This document shows, one piece after another, positions 15,000 to 23,049 of a stretch of DNA of 42,317 bases; position 1 is the stretch's first letter, and every line of letters starts with the position of its first letter. The notes beneath the pieces were generated by a model that saw only the letters and a list, made by a program, of their open reading frames with translations, was not told the origin of the DNA and searched no databases. Location: the NCBI GenBank assembly GCA_028873965.1, contig JAPPMU010000066.1:1-42317 (forward strand), written 5' to 3'. This DNA comes from Chloroflexota bacterium. GTDB lineage: Bacteria > Chloroflexota > Dehalococcoidia > Lucifugimonadales > UBA3495. Both the position numbers and the translations under genes were made by a program.

Positions 15000-17369
15000 A
15001 TGAACCCACCCCTTCAACCACGCCCGCTTCCTGTCAAGACTTCTCCGCTGCGGCCGGCCCTGGCGCTCCTCACCGCGCTGGCGGCAATTGCGCTGCTGCT
15101 GACGGCCTGCGGGGGCGAAGAACCGGACCTCCCTCCGTCCGGCGCTTCGTCCGCCGCAGGTTCCGCCCCACCCGCCGCCGCATCGCCCGACCCAACCGCC
15201 CCTCCTGCGGCTCCAGCCTCCGCCGCGCCGGCGGCGCCCGCCACGGCAACCGCATCTTCCGCGCCCGCGTCGTCAACATCCCCAGCCTCCCCGGCCGGCG
15301 GCTCAGAGCCAAGCGAGCCCCTCAAAGTGGTGACCGGCAACGCCGTGCTCGCGGACCTGGTGCGACAGGTCGGTGGCGATCTGGTACAGGTGCACACGCT
15401 GGTCAGAGCGGGTGTTGACGTCCACACCTGGCAGAGCGCTCCCTCAGACAGTGTGCGCATCGCGGAGGCGGACCTCCTCGTCAGCAACGGGACCAACCTC
15501 GCCGCCCACGTGGAAGATCTGCTCGACAACGCCTCCTCCGCCGACGCCATTCGTGTGATCGCCTCCGAAGGACTGGAGCCCCAGGAGTTGGTCGAACTGC
15601 CCTTCCCGGGAGGAGACCACCATGAGATGGAACACCACGACGAACACGGCGCCGAACTCGCCGGCCGTCTTTTGATCGGCGACGGGGAAACCGGTGATCT
15701 TTCGGTCATCGATCTGGAAACCGGTCACGTCCACCAGAACGAGTTCGACCTGGGTTCCCGCGCCGGACGCATCTATCCGACCAAGAGCGGACGCTTCGCC
15801 GTCGCCGTTTCCAGCGACGCCAACGCCGTCAACATCATCGACGGCGGCATCTACCTGGAGGCCCACGGAGACCACTTCGACCTGGTCGAACGCGACGTGT
15901 CCACCCTGGGTCTCGACCTTTCCGGCGACCGCCCCGTCCACCTCTACGTGGGAGGCGAGTGGGCCACCGTGTATTACGACGGGTCCGGCGACATCGTCCT
16001 GCTCAATGAACACGAACTGGAAGAAGAAGGCGACGCCTACCAGCCCACCGTCCTCAACGCCGGTCCCCACCACGGCGCGGCCGTGCCCCTGGAGGACGAC
16101 CTCTTCGCCGTCACCATCCAGCATCCCGACTACGCCCAGAGCCCCAGCGACTACCGCCTGCCCATCGGCGCCGAAATATGGGACCTGGACGGCCACTCGC
16201 TGCACCGCGCCGAGGGTTGCCCCGATCTCCACGGCGACGCCGGCAACGGCCACATGGCCGTCTTCGGCTGCACCGGCGGCGTGTTGATGGTCGAAGCCCA
16301 CGACGGCCACTACCATGATGCTTTCATTCCCGCGCCGGCGGGATCTCCCGACGACTTCCGCCTCACCTCCGTCTGGGGGTACTACGGGCTGGACCACTTC
16401 TTCGCCCTGGGCTCCGCCGTGGGCCTGTACGTCGTCGAGCCGGAAGAAGGCTCAATGGAGCAGCTGATACCGGCCACCGAGGCCCTTCGCCCCATCCAGG
16501 TGGCGCTCAGCCACGACGGCGAACTCCTACTGGTCGTCATGAGCGACGGGGAACTCCGCATGTACGAAGCCCATGACCTGGATCTCCTGGCGTCAACGTC
16601 CGACGCGCTGAACGGCGAGATCGATCCCGGCTTCTGGGCCCGACCCCACGTCGCCACCGCTCCCGGGCACATCTTCATCACCAACTCCGGAGCCGGCGAA
16701 GTCATCGCCCTCGACGCCCACGACCTGGAAGAGGTGAACCACTGGGAAATCTCCGGCACCCCCACCAAGATCGCTTTCGTCGGCATCCTGGGCGAGGGTG
16801 GCCACGAGGAAGAGGGACACGACGACCACGCCGGCCACGATGACCACGGCCACGACCACGGCGCCGGTGATCCCCACTTCTGGCAGGACCCGCGCCTGGT
16901 GGTCCACTACGTCAACCAGATCACCGATGGGCTGGTCCAGGCCGACCCGGACAACGCCGCAACCTACCTGGACAACTCGGAGGCGTACATTGAGGAACTG
17001 GAGGCTCTGGACGCCTACATCGCAGAGACCCTGGCGTCGATACCCGCAGACCACCGGGTGATGGTGACGTTCCATGACGCCTTCGGATACTTCGGCGAGC
17101 GCTATAACATGGAGGTGCAAGCCTTCGTCGGGGGCCACGGCGGGGATGTTTCCCCTGACGACATCGCCAACGTCCTGGAACTGGTGGAGCACAAGGGCTT
17201 GCCAGCCGTCTTCGCGGAGACCCAATTCTCCGACGATGCCCTCCAGCAGGTTGCGCAGGACGCCGGCATCCAGGTCGGCATCATCCGCTCGCTACCGGAC
17301 GACGAATATCCGGAATACATCGGCATGATGCGGTCCAACGCGGATCAGTTGGCCCAATTCCTACGGTAA
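15000..17369 (+). CDS. zinc-binding lipoprotein: ZnuA/AztC protein with inserted AztD-like propeller
   Basis: A 789-residue surface lipoprotein that appears to join a zinc importer's binding protein with its metallochaperone. The start ATG at 15000 follows ACGGAG. A lipobox ends at C37 (LLTAC), followed by an Ala/Pro/Ser linker (about 42-106). The ZnuA N-lobe runs about 107-205, with H142 in GVDVHTWQSAPSD. Then, at the point where ZnuA normally has its His-rich loop, comes DHHEMEHHDEHG (206-217), a beta-propeller of about 380 residues (219-597), and a second His-rich loop (601-620, GHDDHAGHDDHGHDHG). The C-lobe resumes with H626 (DPHFW), H692 (TFHDAFGYF), and E740 or D767/D768 as fourth ligand candidates. 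The propeller has AztD-type marks: PHHG, GCPDLHG (C407) and FGC (C424), with many His/Asp turns. No zinc permease or ATPase is adjacent. A terminator follows. Confidence 0.85.
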   Translation: MNPPLQPRPLPVKTSPLRPALALLTALAAIALLLTACGGEEPDLPPSGASSAAGSAPPAAASPDPTAPPAAPASAAPAAPATATASSAPASSTSPASPAGGSEPSEPLKVVTGNAVLADLVRQVGGDLVQVHTLVRAGVDVHTWQSAPSDSVRIAEADLLVSNGTNLAAHVEDLLDNASSADAIRVIASEGLEPQELVELPFPGGDHHEMEHHDEHGAELAGRLLIGDGETGDLSVIDLETGHVHQNEFDLGSRAGRIYPTKSGRFAVAVSSDANAVNIIDGGIYLEAHGDHFDLVERDVSTLGLDLSGDRPVHLYVGGEWATVYYDGSGDIVLLNEHELEEEGDAYQPTVLNAGPHHGAAVPLEDDLFAVTIQHPDYAQSPSDYRLPIGAEIWDLDGHSLHRAEGCPDLHGDAGNGHMAVFGCTGGVLMVEAHDGHYHDAFIPAPAGSPDDFRLTSVWGYYGLDHFFALGSAVGLYVVEPEEGSMEQLIPATEALRPIQVALSHDGELLLVVMSDGELRMYEAHDLDLLASTSDALNGEIDPGFWARPHVATAPGHIFITNSGAGEVIALDAHDLEEVNHWEISGTPTKIAFVGILGEGGHEEEGHDDHAGHDDHGHDHGAGDPHFWQDPRLVVHYVNQITDGLVQADPDNAATYLDNSEAYIEELEALDAYIAETLASIPADHRVMVTFHDAFGYFGERYNMEVQAFVGGHGGDVSPDDIANVLELVEHKGLPAVFAETQFSDDALQQVAQDAGIQVGIIRSLPDDEYPEYIGMMRSNADQLAQFLR

Positions 17370-17406
17370 ACCGATTCGGGGACACGCCGCAATCATCCGG
17401 TTCGCG

Positions 17407-17437
17407 ATCAGGGGGCTGTCGGCAGCCCCCTGATTTT
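17407..17437 (+). terminator. intrinsic terminator of the zinc protein gene
   Basis: A perfect 12-bp stem (ATCAGGGGGCTG / CAGCCCCCTGAT) around a TCGG loop, with a short T run (TTTT including the last stem base). It lies 37 bp after the stop codon. It may also work for the minus-strand cupin gene, although that side has fewer trailing T's. Confidence 0.75.
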
Positions 17438-17509
17438 CATACGCTGTAACCGGCATCCCCGGCCCGGGACATCGTCGTCAGTGTCCACCGGGTCCGGTGC
17501 AAGCGTTGG

Positions 17510-17851
17510 TTACTGGTTGGCCAGGGGGATAGTGCAGGTGACGCAGGGCTGGTCGCCGTGTGTGGCGGTGGTGTGGCCCTGGCCGGTGATATCCTCCACC
17601 AGGCGGGCGTCGCCGGGGCCGAATACGTGCTTGGAGCCGTCGCCCAAGCCGATCTCCAGCTGACCGGACAGGACGATGACAAACTGGCGGCGTGGCGCGG
17701 TGTGCCAGTCGGAGAAGCGACCGGCCGGAGCTTCACTGAAGCTGATTGTGGTGACATCCCGCGCGCTCTTCCAATCGGGCGTCTGGTCCAAGTCGATGGC
17801 CTCAATGTGGGACTGGCCGTCATCGCCAGAGTATAGTCTGAAGGTTCCCAT
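17510..17851 (-). CDS. small cupin-domain protein
   Basis: A 113-residue single-domain cupin. The first motif reads WHTAPRRQFVIVLSGQLEI and the second GPGDARLVEDITGQGHTT, a common arrangement in small metal-binding cupins. H50 in DWHTAP and the glycine turns are kept, but the first motif's usual HxH is reduced. The start follows CGGAGGAAC. It is 34 bp downstream of the alpha/beta hydrolase gene and likely co-transcribed. Enzyme or ligand-binding role unknown. Confidence 0.8.
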   Translation of the reverse strand: MGTFRLYSGDDGQSHIEAIDLDQTPDWKSARDVTTISFSEAPAGRFSDWHTAPRRQFVIVLSGQLEIGLGDGSKHVFGPGDARLVEDITGQGHTTATHGDQPCVTCTIPLANQ

Positions 17852-17885
17852 TCTGTTCCTCCGTTTCGGTCTGTGGGGGATGCGG

Positions 17886-18773
17886 TCAGGCCGCGGCTGA
17901 GATCTGTTGGGCCTCGACCCTGGCGATGAACTCCAGCAGTTGCGCGGCGTAGAAAGTGGACTTCATGTGGTAGCGGTTGGTTGCGGCGATGCCCGGGAAG
18001 GTGTTGTCGTGCTGACCGATGACCGCCCACTCCTCGTGGGTCCACGCCGACGGGCGCAGCTCGGCGTTGGGCACCAGCCGCTTCACGTTCTCGGCGGCAG
18101 ACTTGTGGTGAACGTCGTCCGGCGTGTTGCCCTCGAAGGCCAGCACCGGGCAGGTGATGGACTTCATCTGCTCCTCAGTCAGGTCTCCCACCGGGTTGGG
18201 TTGGGAGAACTGGTCCTGCCAGCGGCGCATGACAGAGCAGAACTCCTCGGGATCCATGGCAAGGATCCGTTCCCGGTTGTCAGGGTTGTCCCGGATGCGC
18301 TGCTCGAAAAACTCGGTAGCGGCCACGGCCGCCATCCCGCCGCGCTGGGCGGCCTCGATGTACTGTCCGTAGTAGCCGGGGGACATCAGTTCGGCGCTCC
18401 TCGGCCCGCCGGAGACTTCCCAGACGAATACGCCCTTGACCACCTCCGGATGCCGAACCGCCACCGTCAGGGAAGTGCGCGAACCGGCGGACCCTCCGGC
18501 CAGGTAAGCCGGGGCAGCGTCCAGGTATTTCAGCAGAGCCGCCATTTCCTCAGCCCAAAGGTGCTGCTCGGAAAGCTCGCCGCCGATCACCACGTCGGAC
18601 TTGCCGCAGTTGCGGCGGTCGTGGATGATGACGCGACAATGGGTCGACAGCAGGGCAGCCATGGGACGCAGGCCGTTGTGGTCCACCCGTCCGCCCGGCG
18701 TCAGCATGACCGCGGGGCCGGCGCCATACTCCTCGTAATAAAGGTTAACTCCGTCTATGTTGGCGTAAGGCAC
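17886..18773 (-). CDS. alpha/beta hydrolase
   Basis: A 295-residue alpha/beta-hydrolase-fold protein. An N-terminal NIDGVNLYYEEYGAGPAVMLTPGG gives the oxyanion strand, IIHDRRNCGKSD is the usual loop, and the nucleophile is S95 in AGGSAGSRT. The acid is probably D219 or D220 (EGNTPDD) and the base H246 (WTHEEWAV). The start codon is GTG, selected because AGGAG lies just upstream. Likely reactions are ester or C-C bond hydrolysis; the substrate is not readable. It heads a two-gene unit with the cupin. Confidence 0.88.
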   Translation of the reverse strand: MPYANIDGVNLYYEEYGAGPAVMLTPGGRVDHNGLRPMAALLSTHCRVIIHDRRNCGKSDVVIGGELSEQHLWAEEMAALLKYLDAAPAYLAGGSAGSRTSLTVAVRHPEVVKGVFVWEVSGGPRSAELMSPGYYGQYIEAAQRGGMAAVAATEFFEQRIRDNPDNRERILAMDPEEFCSVMRRWQDQFSQPNPVGDLTEEQMKSITCPVLAFEGNTPDDVHHKSAAENVKRLVPNAELRPSAWTHEEWAVIGQHDNTFPGIAATNRYHMKSTFYAAQLLEFIARVEAQQISAAA

Positions 18774-18915
18774 TGCTCACTCCTTTCTGTTTGAAAATCG
18801 CAGTACAGATTGGGCCAGGACCGTGCGCCAGCAGTTTAGCACCTTGGAACGACCCTTGTGTTGCCTAAAATAGCGTGACGTCGCGCCGTCGCTCTCTGTG
18901 CCCGGCAGGAGAGAG

Positions 18916-18924
18916 TGATAAAAT
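18916..18924 (+). promoter_or_regulatory. extended -10 promoter (TGA TAAAAT)
   Basis: TG-A-TAAAAT with no matching -35 element. Transcription would start near 18931, about 18 nt before the coiled-coil gene start. Confidence 0.4.
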
Positions 18925-18948
18925 CAAAGACGGGCGCGGAGCAGAACC

Positions 18949-19719
18949 ATGACGATGAGCCAACAGGACAAAGCACGCTTGCTTCAGGCGCTGCAAGACG
19001 ACCCCGAATTCCTCGCCCAGGTCCGCAGCCTGGTCCTCCCCGCAGAGCTGGTGCAGCTGCCGGAGCGCTTCGCCCAATTCGCCACCTACGTGACGGACTT
19101 CATCCAGCGGCAGGAAGAGTTCAACGCGCGGCAGGAAGAGTTCAACGCGCGGCAGGAAGAGTTCAACGCCGATTTCCGGGCCTTCATTCAGCGGCAGGAA
19201 GAGTTCAACGCCCGGCAGGAAGAGACCAATGCCCAGCAAAAAGGGTTCAACGCTCGGATGGAGGAACGTATGCAGCGCATCACCGACGACCTGGGCGTCC
19301 TCAAGGGCCACGCGGCCGGCCGCATCGCCCGCGAGATGTCCGACGACATCGCCGAGCATCTGGGCTACGAAATCACGCAGCAGCTCAACGGCAACGACTT
19401 GCGAGCCATGCTGCGCGGGTCCAGGCCCGATGACATCCCGTCGAGCGTCCGGCGCAGCTTCTACGTGGCCGACCTGGTTGCGAAGGTTGAAGACCAGGAC
19501 GGCAACGAGCTGTTCTTGGCCGTCGAGGCATCCTACACCGCCGACGAACGCGATACCCGGCGGGCAATTCGGAACGCCGAATTCATCAGCCGGTTCACGG
19601 GCATGACCGCCGTGCCTGTAGTGGCCAGCCTCGAGAACGACCGCGCCGTACAGCAACTGGTGGACGACGGACAAGTACGGTGGTTCCAGTTCCAGTCGCG
19701 GGATCTGCAGCCGCAGTAA
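18949..19719 (+). CDS. coiled-coil protein with PD-(D/E)XK-like C-terminal domain
   Basis: A 256-residue soluble protein. Residues 54-102 are seven heptads, five of them RQEEFNA or RQEETNA, encoded by near-identical 21-nt repeats; this gives a charged coiled coil. A helical region (about 103-165) follows. The C-terminal domain (about 168-250) has FYVADLVAKV with D175, DGNELFLAVEASYTADERDTRRA with E193, and EFISRF, resembling the restriction-nuclease fold of DUF3782-type proteins; the usual lysine is replaced (E-A-S). No signal peptide. GGAG lies at about 18937-18940. The function is unknown; a nucleic-acid or scaffold role is possible. Confidence 0.75.
   Translation: MTMSQQDKARLLQALQDDPEFLAQVRSLVLPAELVQLPERFAQFATYVTDFIQRQEEFNARQEEFNARQEEFNADFRAFIQRQEEFNARQEETNAQQKGFNARMEERMQRITDDLGVLKGHAAGRIAREMSDDIAEHLGYEITQQLNGNDLRAMLRGSRPDDIPSSVRRSFYVADLVAKVEDQDGNELFLAVEASYTADERDTRRAIRNAEFISRFTGMTAVPVVASLENDRAVQQLVDDGQVRWFQFQSRDLQPQ
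19108..19254 (+). repeat. tandem 21-nt in-frame repeats (heptad RQEEFNA)
   Basis: Seven units of 21 nt; units 1-3 and 5 encode RQEEFNA, unit 6 RQEETNA, unit 7 QQKGFNA, and unit 4 (DFRAFIQ) is diverged. Near-identity at the DNA level makes the array prone to expansion or loss by slippage, which would change the coiled-coil length. Confidence 0.85.
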
Positions 19720-19864
19720 CCCCGGGACGATCTGACGGCACGGAACTCGGACCCACGACTCCGGTGGACCTGGTGCTGGGGGAGGTTAGTGGAGTCCACC
19801 TGTTCGCGACCCAGGCGTCATGCACCGGAGAAGGATTGCCGTACCGTCCAGTTGTTCCAACAGC

Positions 19865-20359
19865 CTAGATGAACTGCTGCTTTGCCCAACCCTCCTCGAA
19901 AGTCGTGTGGAAAAAGGGTGCCGACTTCTTGCTCTGGTACATCCACCTGCCTTGGACTCGCACGTATTCCTCTTCGTCAAGACCGGCGCGCCACATCGCC
20001 TTGCCGGTGTCACCCACGGTGCACGGCATGAACAGGTACCAGCGAGCGCGAGCCGTGTCGCCGGTGACTTCGATCTGCGGGTTGAGCCCGTAATGCAAAG
20101 CGAAGACGAAGTGACCGGAAATCCCGCGAAAGAACTCCCGAATCGCTTCCCTTCCCTCGTATCTCCCCATCCCTTCGCTTTCCCAAGTGGCGTCCTCAAC
20201 AAACAACGCGGCCAGCCGGTCCGCGTCATAGTTGTCGTCGCAAGCGGCGGCGTATTCCGCCTTGAGGTTGCGCAACGCCTCAATATCCTCCAGGTAGCGA
20301 ACCCTATCCCGCAGCTCCTCCACCACCGCTGACAAGTCGGTCATTTGATCAGTTGACAT
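19865..20359 (-). CDS. SnoaL / NTF2-like domain protein
   Basis: A 164-residue cone-shaped NTF2-fold protein, common as a small isomerase, dehydratase or ligand-binding protein. Family pattern: LEDIEALRNLKAEYAAACD, YDADRLAALFVEDATWES, YEGREAIREFFRGI, and a beta sheet with PQIEVTGDTARARWYLFMP. It starts with MSTDQMTDLS behind GAGAGGT. A Glu/Asp and two His sit in the pocket region, but the activity is not assignable. It stands alone on the minus strand. Confidence 0.85.
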   Translation of the reverse strand: MSTDQMTDLSAVVEELRDRVRYLEDIEALRNLKAEYAAACDDNYDADRLAALFVEDATWESEGMGRYEGREAIREFFRGISGHFVFALHYGLNPQIEVTGDTARARWYLFMPCTVGDTGKAMWRAGLDEEEYVRVQGRWMYQSKKSAPFFHTTFEEGWAKQQFI

Positions 20360-20409
20360 ACGATTACCTCTCGGAGTGTCGTGGATTTCTAAATTGTGAT
20401 GGGGCTTTA

Positions 20410-20599
20410 GGGCGTGTCGTCAAATTGAGTTGCCGAGCGTCAAAGCGTTCCACTTCCGTCATTCCCGCGAAAGCGGGAATCCAGAATTACTTGCTGTTGT
20501 AGAACGATTTGGGTATGGAAACGCCTGGATTCCGGCCCGGTATCAAGTACGGGGTGACGTTCTTGCGCCGGAATGACGAGATAATTTGATGATACTCCC
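20410..20599. mobile_element. MITE-like element E with TA target duplication
   Basis: A 190-bp element with imperfect 17-bp terminal inverted repeats (GGGCGTGTCGTCAAATT left; inverse of the right arm GGGAGTATCATCAAATT), flanked by TA on both sides (20408-20409 and 20600-20601), as for IS630/mariner-type elements. The core (20458-20577) is dRS3-like, beginning GTCATTCCCGCGAAAGCGGG. Confidence 0.6.
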
Positions 20600-20645
20600 T
20601 AGCACAACGAAAAATATCTGGCAAGGTGAGTTGAGAAAGAACCTT

Positions 20646-20700
20646 AAACCCGCCACCGGCTACATTTCCGCTCCTGGAAAGAGGACGACGAATAGGAAAC
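20646..20700 (+). pseudogene. deleted duplicate of the 11.27-11.78 kb locus
   Basis: Positions 20646-20672 match 11267-11293, the region upstream of the PPOX-type gene. The next bases (20674-20700) match the end of that gene (11756-11782), reading WKEDDE and a stop instead of WKEDEE and a stop. About 460 bp of the original, including nearly the whole coding region, are missing at the junction. This is a scar of a duplication followed by an internal deletion. Confidence 0.7.
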
Positions 20701-20897
20701 TGTCCCAAAACTGGGGCAGCGCCCAATCCGCCCTTCGCATCGCAGCATCCCCGCGCAAGCCAGAAGCCAGGAAATCCTTGGCTATAACGACCATTGCCAG
20801 AACGGCCCTCCTCGGCCTCGGGTTGGAAAACGGCGCAAACAACTGATAATCGAAAGGCTTAGCCGTCCGGCGGGTTTCTGGTACGGCCCGGTTCCTG

Positions 20898-20906
20898 TGC
20901 TAACAT
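20898..20906 (+). promoter_or_regulatory. extended -10 promoter (TGC TAACAT) for exonuclease III
   Basis: TG-C-TAACAT, with no clear -35. Transcription would begin near 20913, giving a leader of about 55 nt before the start at 20968. Confidence 0.35.
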
Positions 20907-20967
20907 TTGCCCTAAACAGCGACTCTTTCCTCTCCTTGCGGGGAGGGTGCGGCTGAGGGAGTAGAGC

Positions 20968-21735
20968 ATGAGGATGATTTCGTGGAACGTCAATGGCATT
21001 CGGGCAGCTCACAGGAAGGGATTCCTTGAGTGGTTTCAGGAAGAGCAGCCCGACGTGCTGTGCCTCCAGGAAACCAAGGCCCACGAGTCCCAGTTGCCCG
21101 CCGCCCTGAAACAGGTCGAGGGTTATTCCAGCTGGTTCACCACTCCGGAGCGAAAGGGTTACAGCGGCGTGGGCCTCTACACTCGCGAAGGACACGAACC
21201 CCGGAGCGTCAGCTTCGGCCTGGGCGTTGAGCGGTTCGACAGCGAGGGGCGTACCATTGTCGCCGACTTCGATGATTTCGTATTCCTGGGCATCTATTTC
21301 CCCAACGGAAAGCAATCAGCGGAACGGCTCCGTTACAAGATGGAGTTCTACGACGCCTTCCTGGAATACGTGGACAGGCTGCGAGGGGACGGCCGTAGCG
21401 TGGTCGTGTGTGGCGACGTGAATACCGCCCACAAGGAAATCGACCTGGCCCGGCCCAAGGCGAACGAGAAGATTTCCGGCTTCCTCCCGGAGGAAAGGGC
21501 CTGGATGGATACCTTCCTTGATCACGGCCACATCGACACCTTTCGCCGGTTCAACCAGGAACCAGAAAACTACAGTTGGTGGGACCAAATGACTCGCGCG
21601 CGGGAACGCAACGTGGGCTGGCGCATCGACTACTTCTTCACCGACAGCGATTTCGCCTCCAACCTGACCGATGCCTTCATACTGCCCGACGTGATGGGAT
21701 CCGATCACTGCCCCGTCGGCATCGAAATTTCCTGA
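20968..21735 (+). CDS. xth: exodeoxyribonuclease III
   Basis: A 255-residue DNA-repair enzyme that cuts the phosphodiester bond at abasic sites and degrades 3' ends, acting on DNA in the cytoplasm. Family signatures are [10 protein letters not shown] with N7, LCLQETKA with E35, the GVGLYTR region, [22 protein letters not shown] and the terminal SDHCPVG. The length is typical. The start ATG follows AGGGAG. The last 31 bp overlap the end of the minus-strand SDR gene, so the two converge. Confidence 0.95.
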   Translation: MRMISWNVNGIRAAHRKGFLEWFQEEQPDVLCLQETKAHESQLPAALKQVEGYSSWFTTPERKGYSGVGLYTREGHEPRSVSFGLGVERFDSEGRTIVADFDDFVFLGIYFPNGKQSAERLRYKMEFYDAFLEYVDRLRGDGRSVVVCGDVNTAHKEIDLARPKANEKISGFLPEERAWMDTFLDHGHIDTFRRFNQEPENYSWWDQMTRARERNVGWRIDYFFTDSDFASNLTDAFILPDVMGSDHCPVGIEIS

Positions 21736-22595
21736 GCGCCCCCGTTAGTAAGGGACTCGCTTATATCCCACAGCCGGGCAGCCAGTTCTGCGTCGCAGCT
21801 CATGCTGGAAGACGGCACCGGGCGGCAGTCCACGAAATACCTGCCGGTCACGCCCTCAACTTCGGGCGATACGGCCAGGTACACCGGCGTCTCCGCTCCC
21901 TTGTCCGGGCTGATGCCGCGAACTCCGATGAAGAGATTGACCACGCGGCCCAGCAACCCATTGTTGCGAGCGATGTTGGTCCGCACCAGACCGGGATGCA
22001 GGGCATTCACCGTGATGTTCTCGCCTTCCAGACGCCGAGCCAGTTCATAGGTGAACAGGATGTTGCACAGCTTGGAGCGTTTGTAGGCTGGATAACCCCC
22101 ATTGCTTGAAGGATTGGAAAGGTCTTCCAGCCGGAACTTGCCCGGCGATTCATGGGCACAAGAGGATACGTTGATGATCCGGGCCCGTGACGCTGGCGCT
22201 TTCCGCAGATGGTCGAGCAGCAGGCCGGTCAGCAGGAAGTAGCTCAGGTGGTTCAGCGCGAAGGTCATCTCGATACCATCAACGCTGCTCCTGCCGGACA
22301 GGAAGATGGCCCCGGCATTGTTCAGCAGCACGTCCAGATGGGGCAACAGCTCCGTCGCTTGAGTGGCGACGCGACGTACTTCACGTTGGGACGAAAGGTC
22401 GGCCAACAGGTACTCGACTGCTGGGTTATCTGTATCGGCGATGATCCGCTGGACTGCGACTTGGGTCTTAGCGGAGTTGCGGCCTACGATGACAACCCTG
22501 GCGCCCAGACGGGCCAGTTCGCGGGCGGCCGCATAGCCAATTCCGTCGCTGCCGCCGGTTATGAGACAGATTTTGCCTTGCATCTGATGATTCAC
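21705..22595 (-). CDS. short-chain dehydrogenase/reductase
   Basis: An NAD(P)-dependent oxidoreductase of about 296 residues, with [11 protein letters not shown] as nucleotide motif, LLNNAGAIF, and YKRSK as YxxxK catalytic pair. The pattern resembles the retinol-dehydrogenase and protochlorophyllide-reductase-like branch. The start is uncertain: GTG at 22595 lies after AAGG with good spacing, while ATG at 22583 ([11 protein letters not shown]) is the other option. Substrate unknown. Its 3' end overlaps the exonuclease gene by 31 bp. Confidence 0.88.
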   Translation of the reverse strand: MNHQMQGKICLITGGSDGIGYAAARELARLGARVVIVGRNSAKTQVAVQRIIADTDNPAVEYLLADLSSQREVRRVATQATELLPHLDVLLNNAGAIFLSGRSSVDGIEMTFALNHLSYFLLTGLLLDHLRKAPASRARIINVSSCAHESPGKFRLEDLSNPSSNGGYPAYKRSKLCNILFTYELARRLEGENITVNALHPGLVRTNIARNNGLLGRVVNLFIGVRGISPDKGAETPVYLAVSPEVEGVTGRYFVDCRPVPSSSMSCDAELAARLWDISESLTNGGAQEISMPTGQ

Positions 22596-22835
22596 GAGAA
22601 TAACCTTGCCATCGTTTGGATTGCGCGCACGGCCCACAAGCAGGCCAAATTGAATTTACGAGGGGCAAGGAGCGCAATAACTGTCTGCTCCGCGGATCCG
22701 AACATAGTTCCTGGATCGATCACGGCGGTCAGGTCGCGTTGGCAATTCGATCCGGGTCGCGCATTGGGGACCTTGGCCATGACCACTGTATCATGGGGCT
22801 AGGGCAGTCACGCCCGACCCGTTGGAGCGTTGACC

Positions 22836-23003
22836 ATGACCACCTACAGGGGAGACGCTGGCCAGAGTCGGACGATGAAGGCATCCGAATCCAAGGCCAA
22901 GTGCCTGCGGCTGATGGACGAGGTGGCCGAGAACGGCGGCGAGAAGGTGGGCGACCACGATGTTGCTCCACCCTGTGCTATCATCGCTGGGCGAATTTCC
23001 TGA
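22836..23003 (+). pseudogene. remnant of a Phd/YefM-type antitoxin
   Basis: The frame contains MKASESKAKCLRLMDEVAEN (22874 onward), a close fit to the conserved N-terminus of Phd/YefM antitoxins (normally MKASEFKAKCL.LMDEV). After GGEKVG it loses the usual VITKxGKPVAxL strand and ends in unrelated residues. No toxin frame lies next to it; the following gene is a secreted protein. It looks like a decayed toxin-antitoxin locus. Confidence 0.55.
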
Positions 23004-23049
23004 AATAGCCATAAACCGATAACCCACTGGCCGACGGAGGATAGAAACC

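Noticed and set aside
19108..19254. CRISPR-like direct repeats
   Set aside because: The 21-nt units are contiguous with no spacers and lie in a coding frame; they encode heptads.
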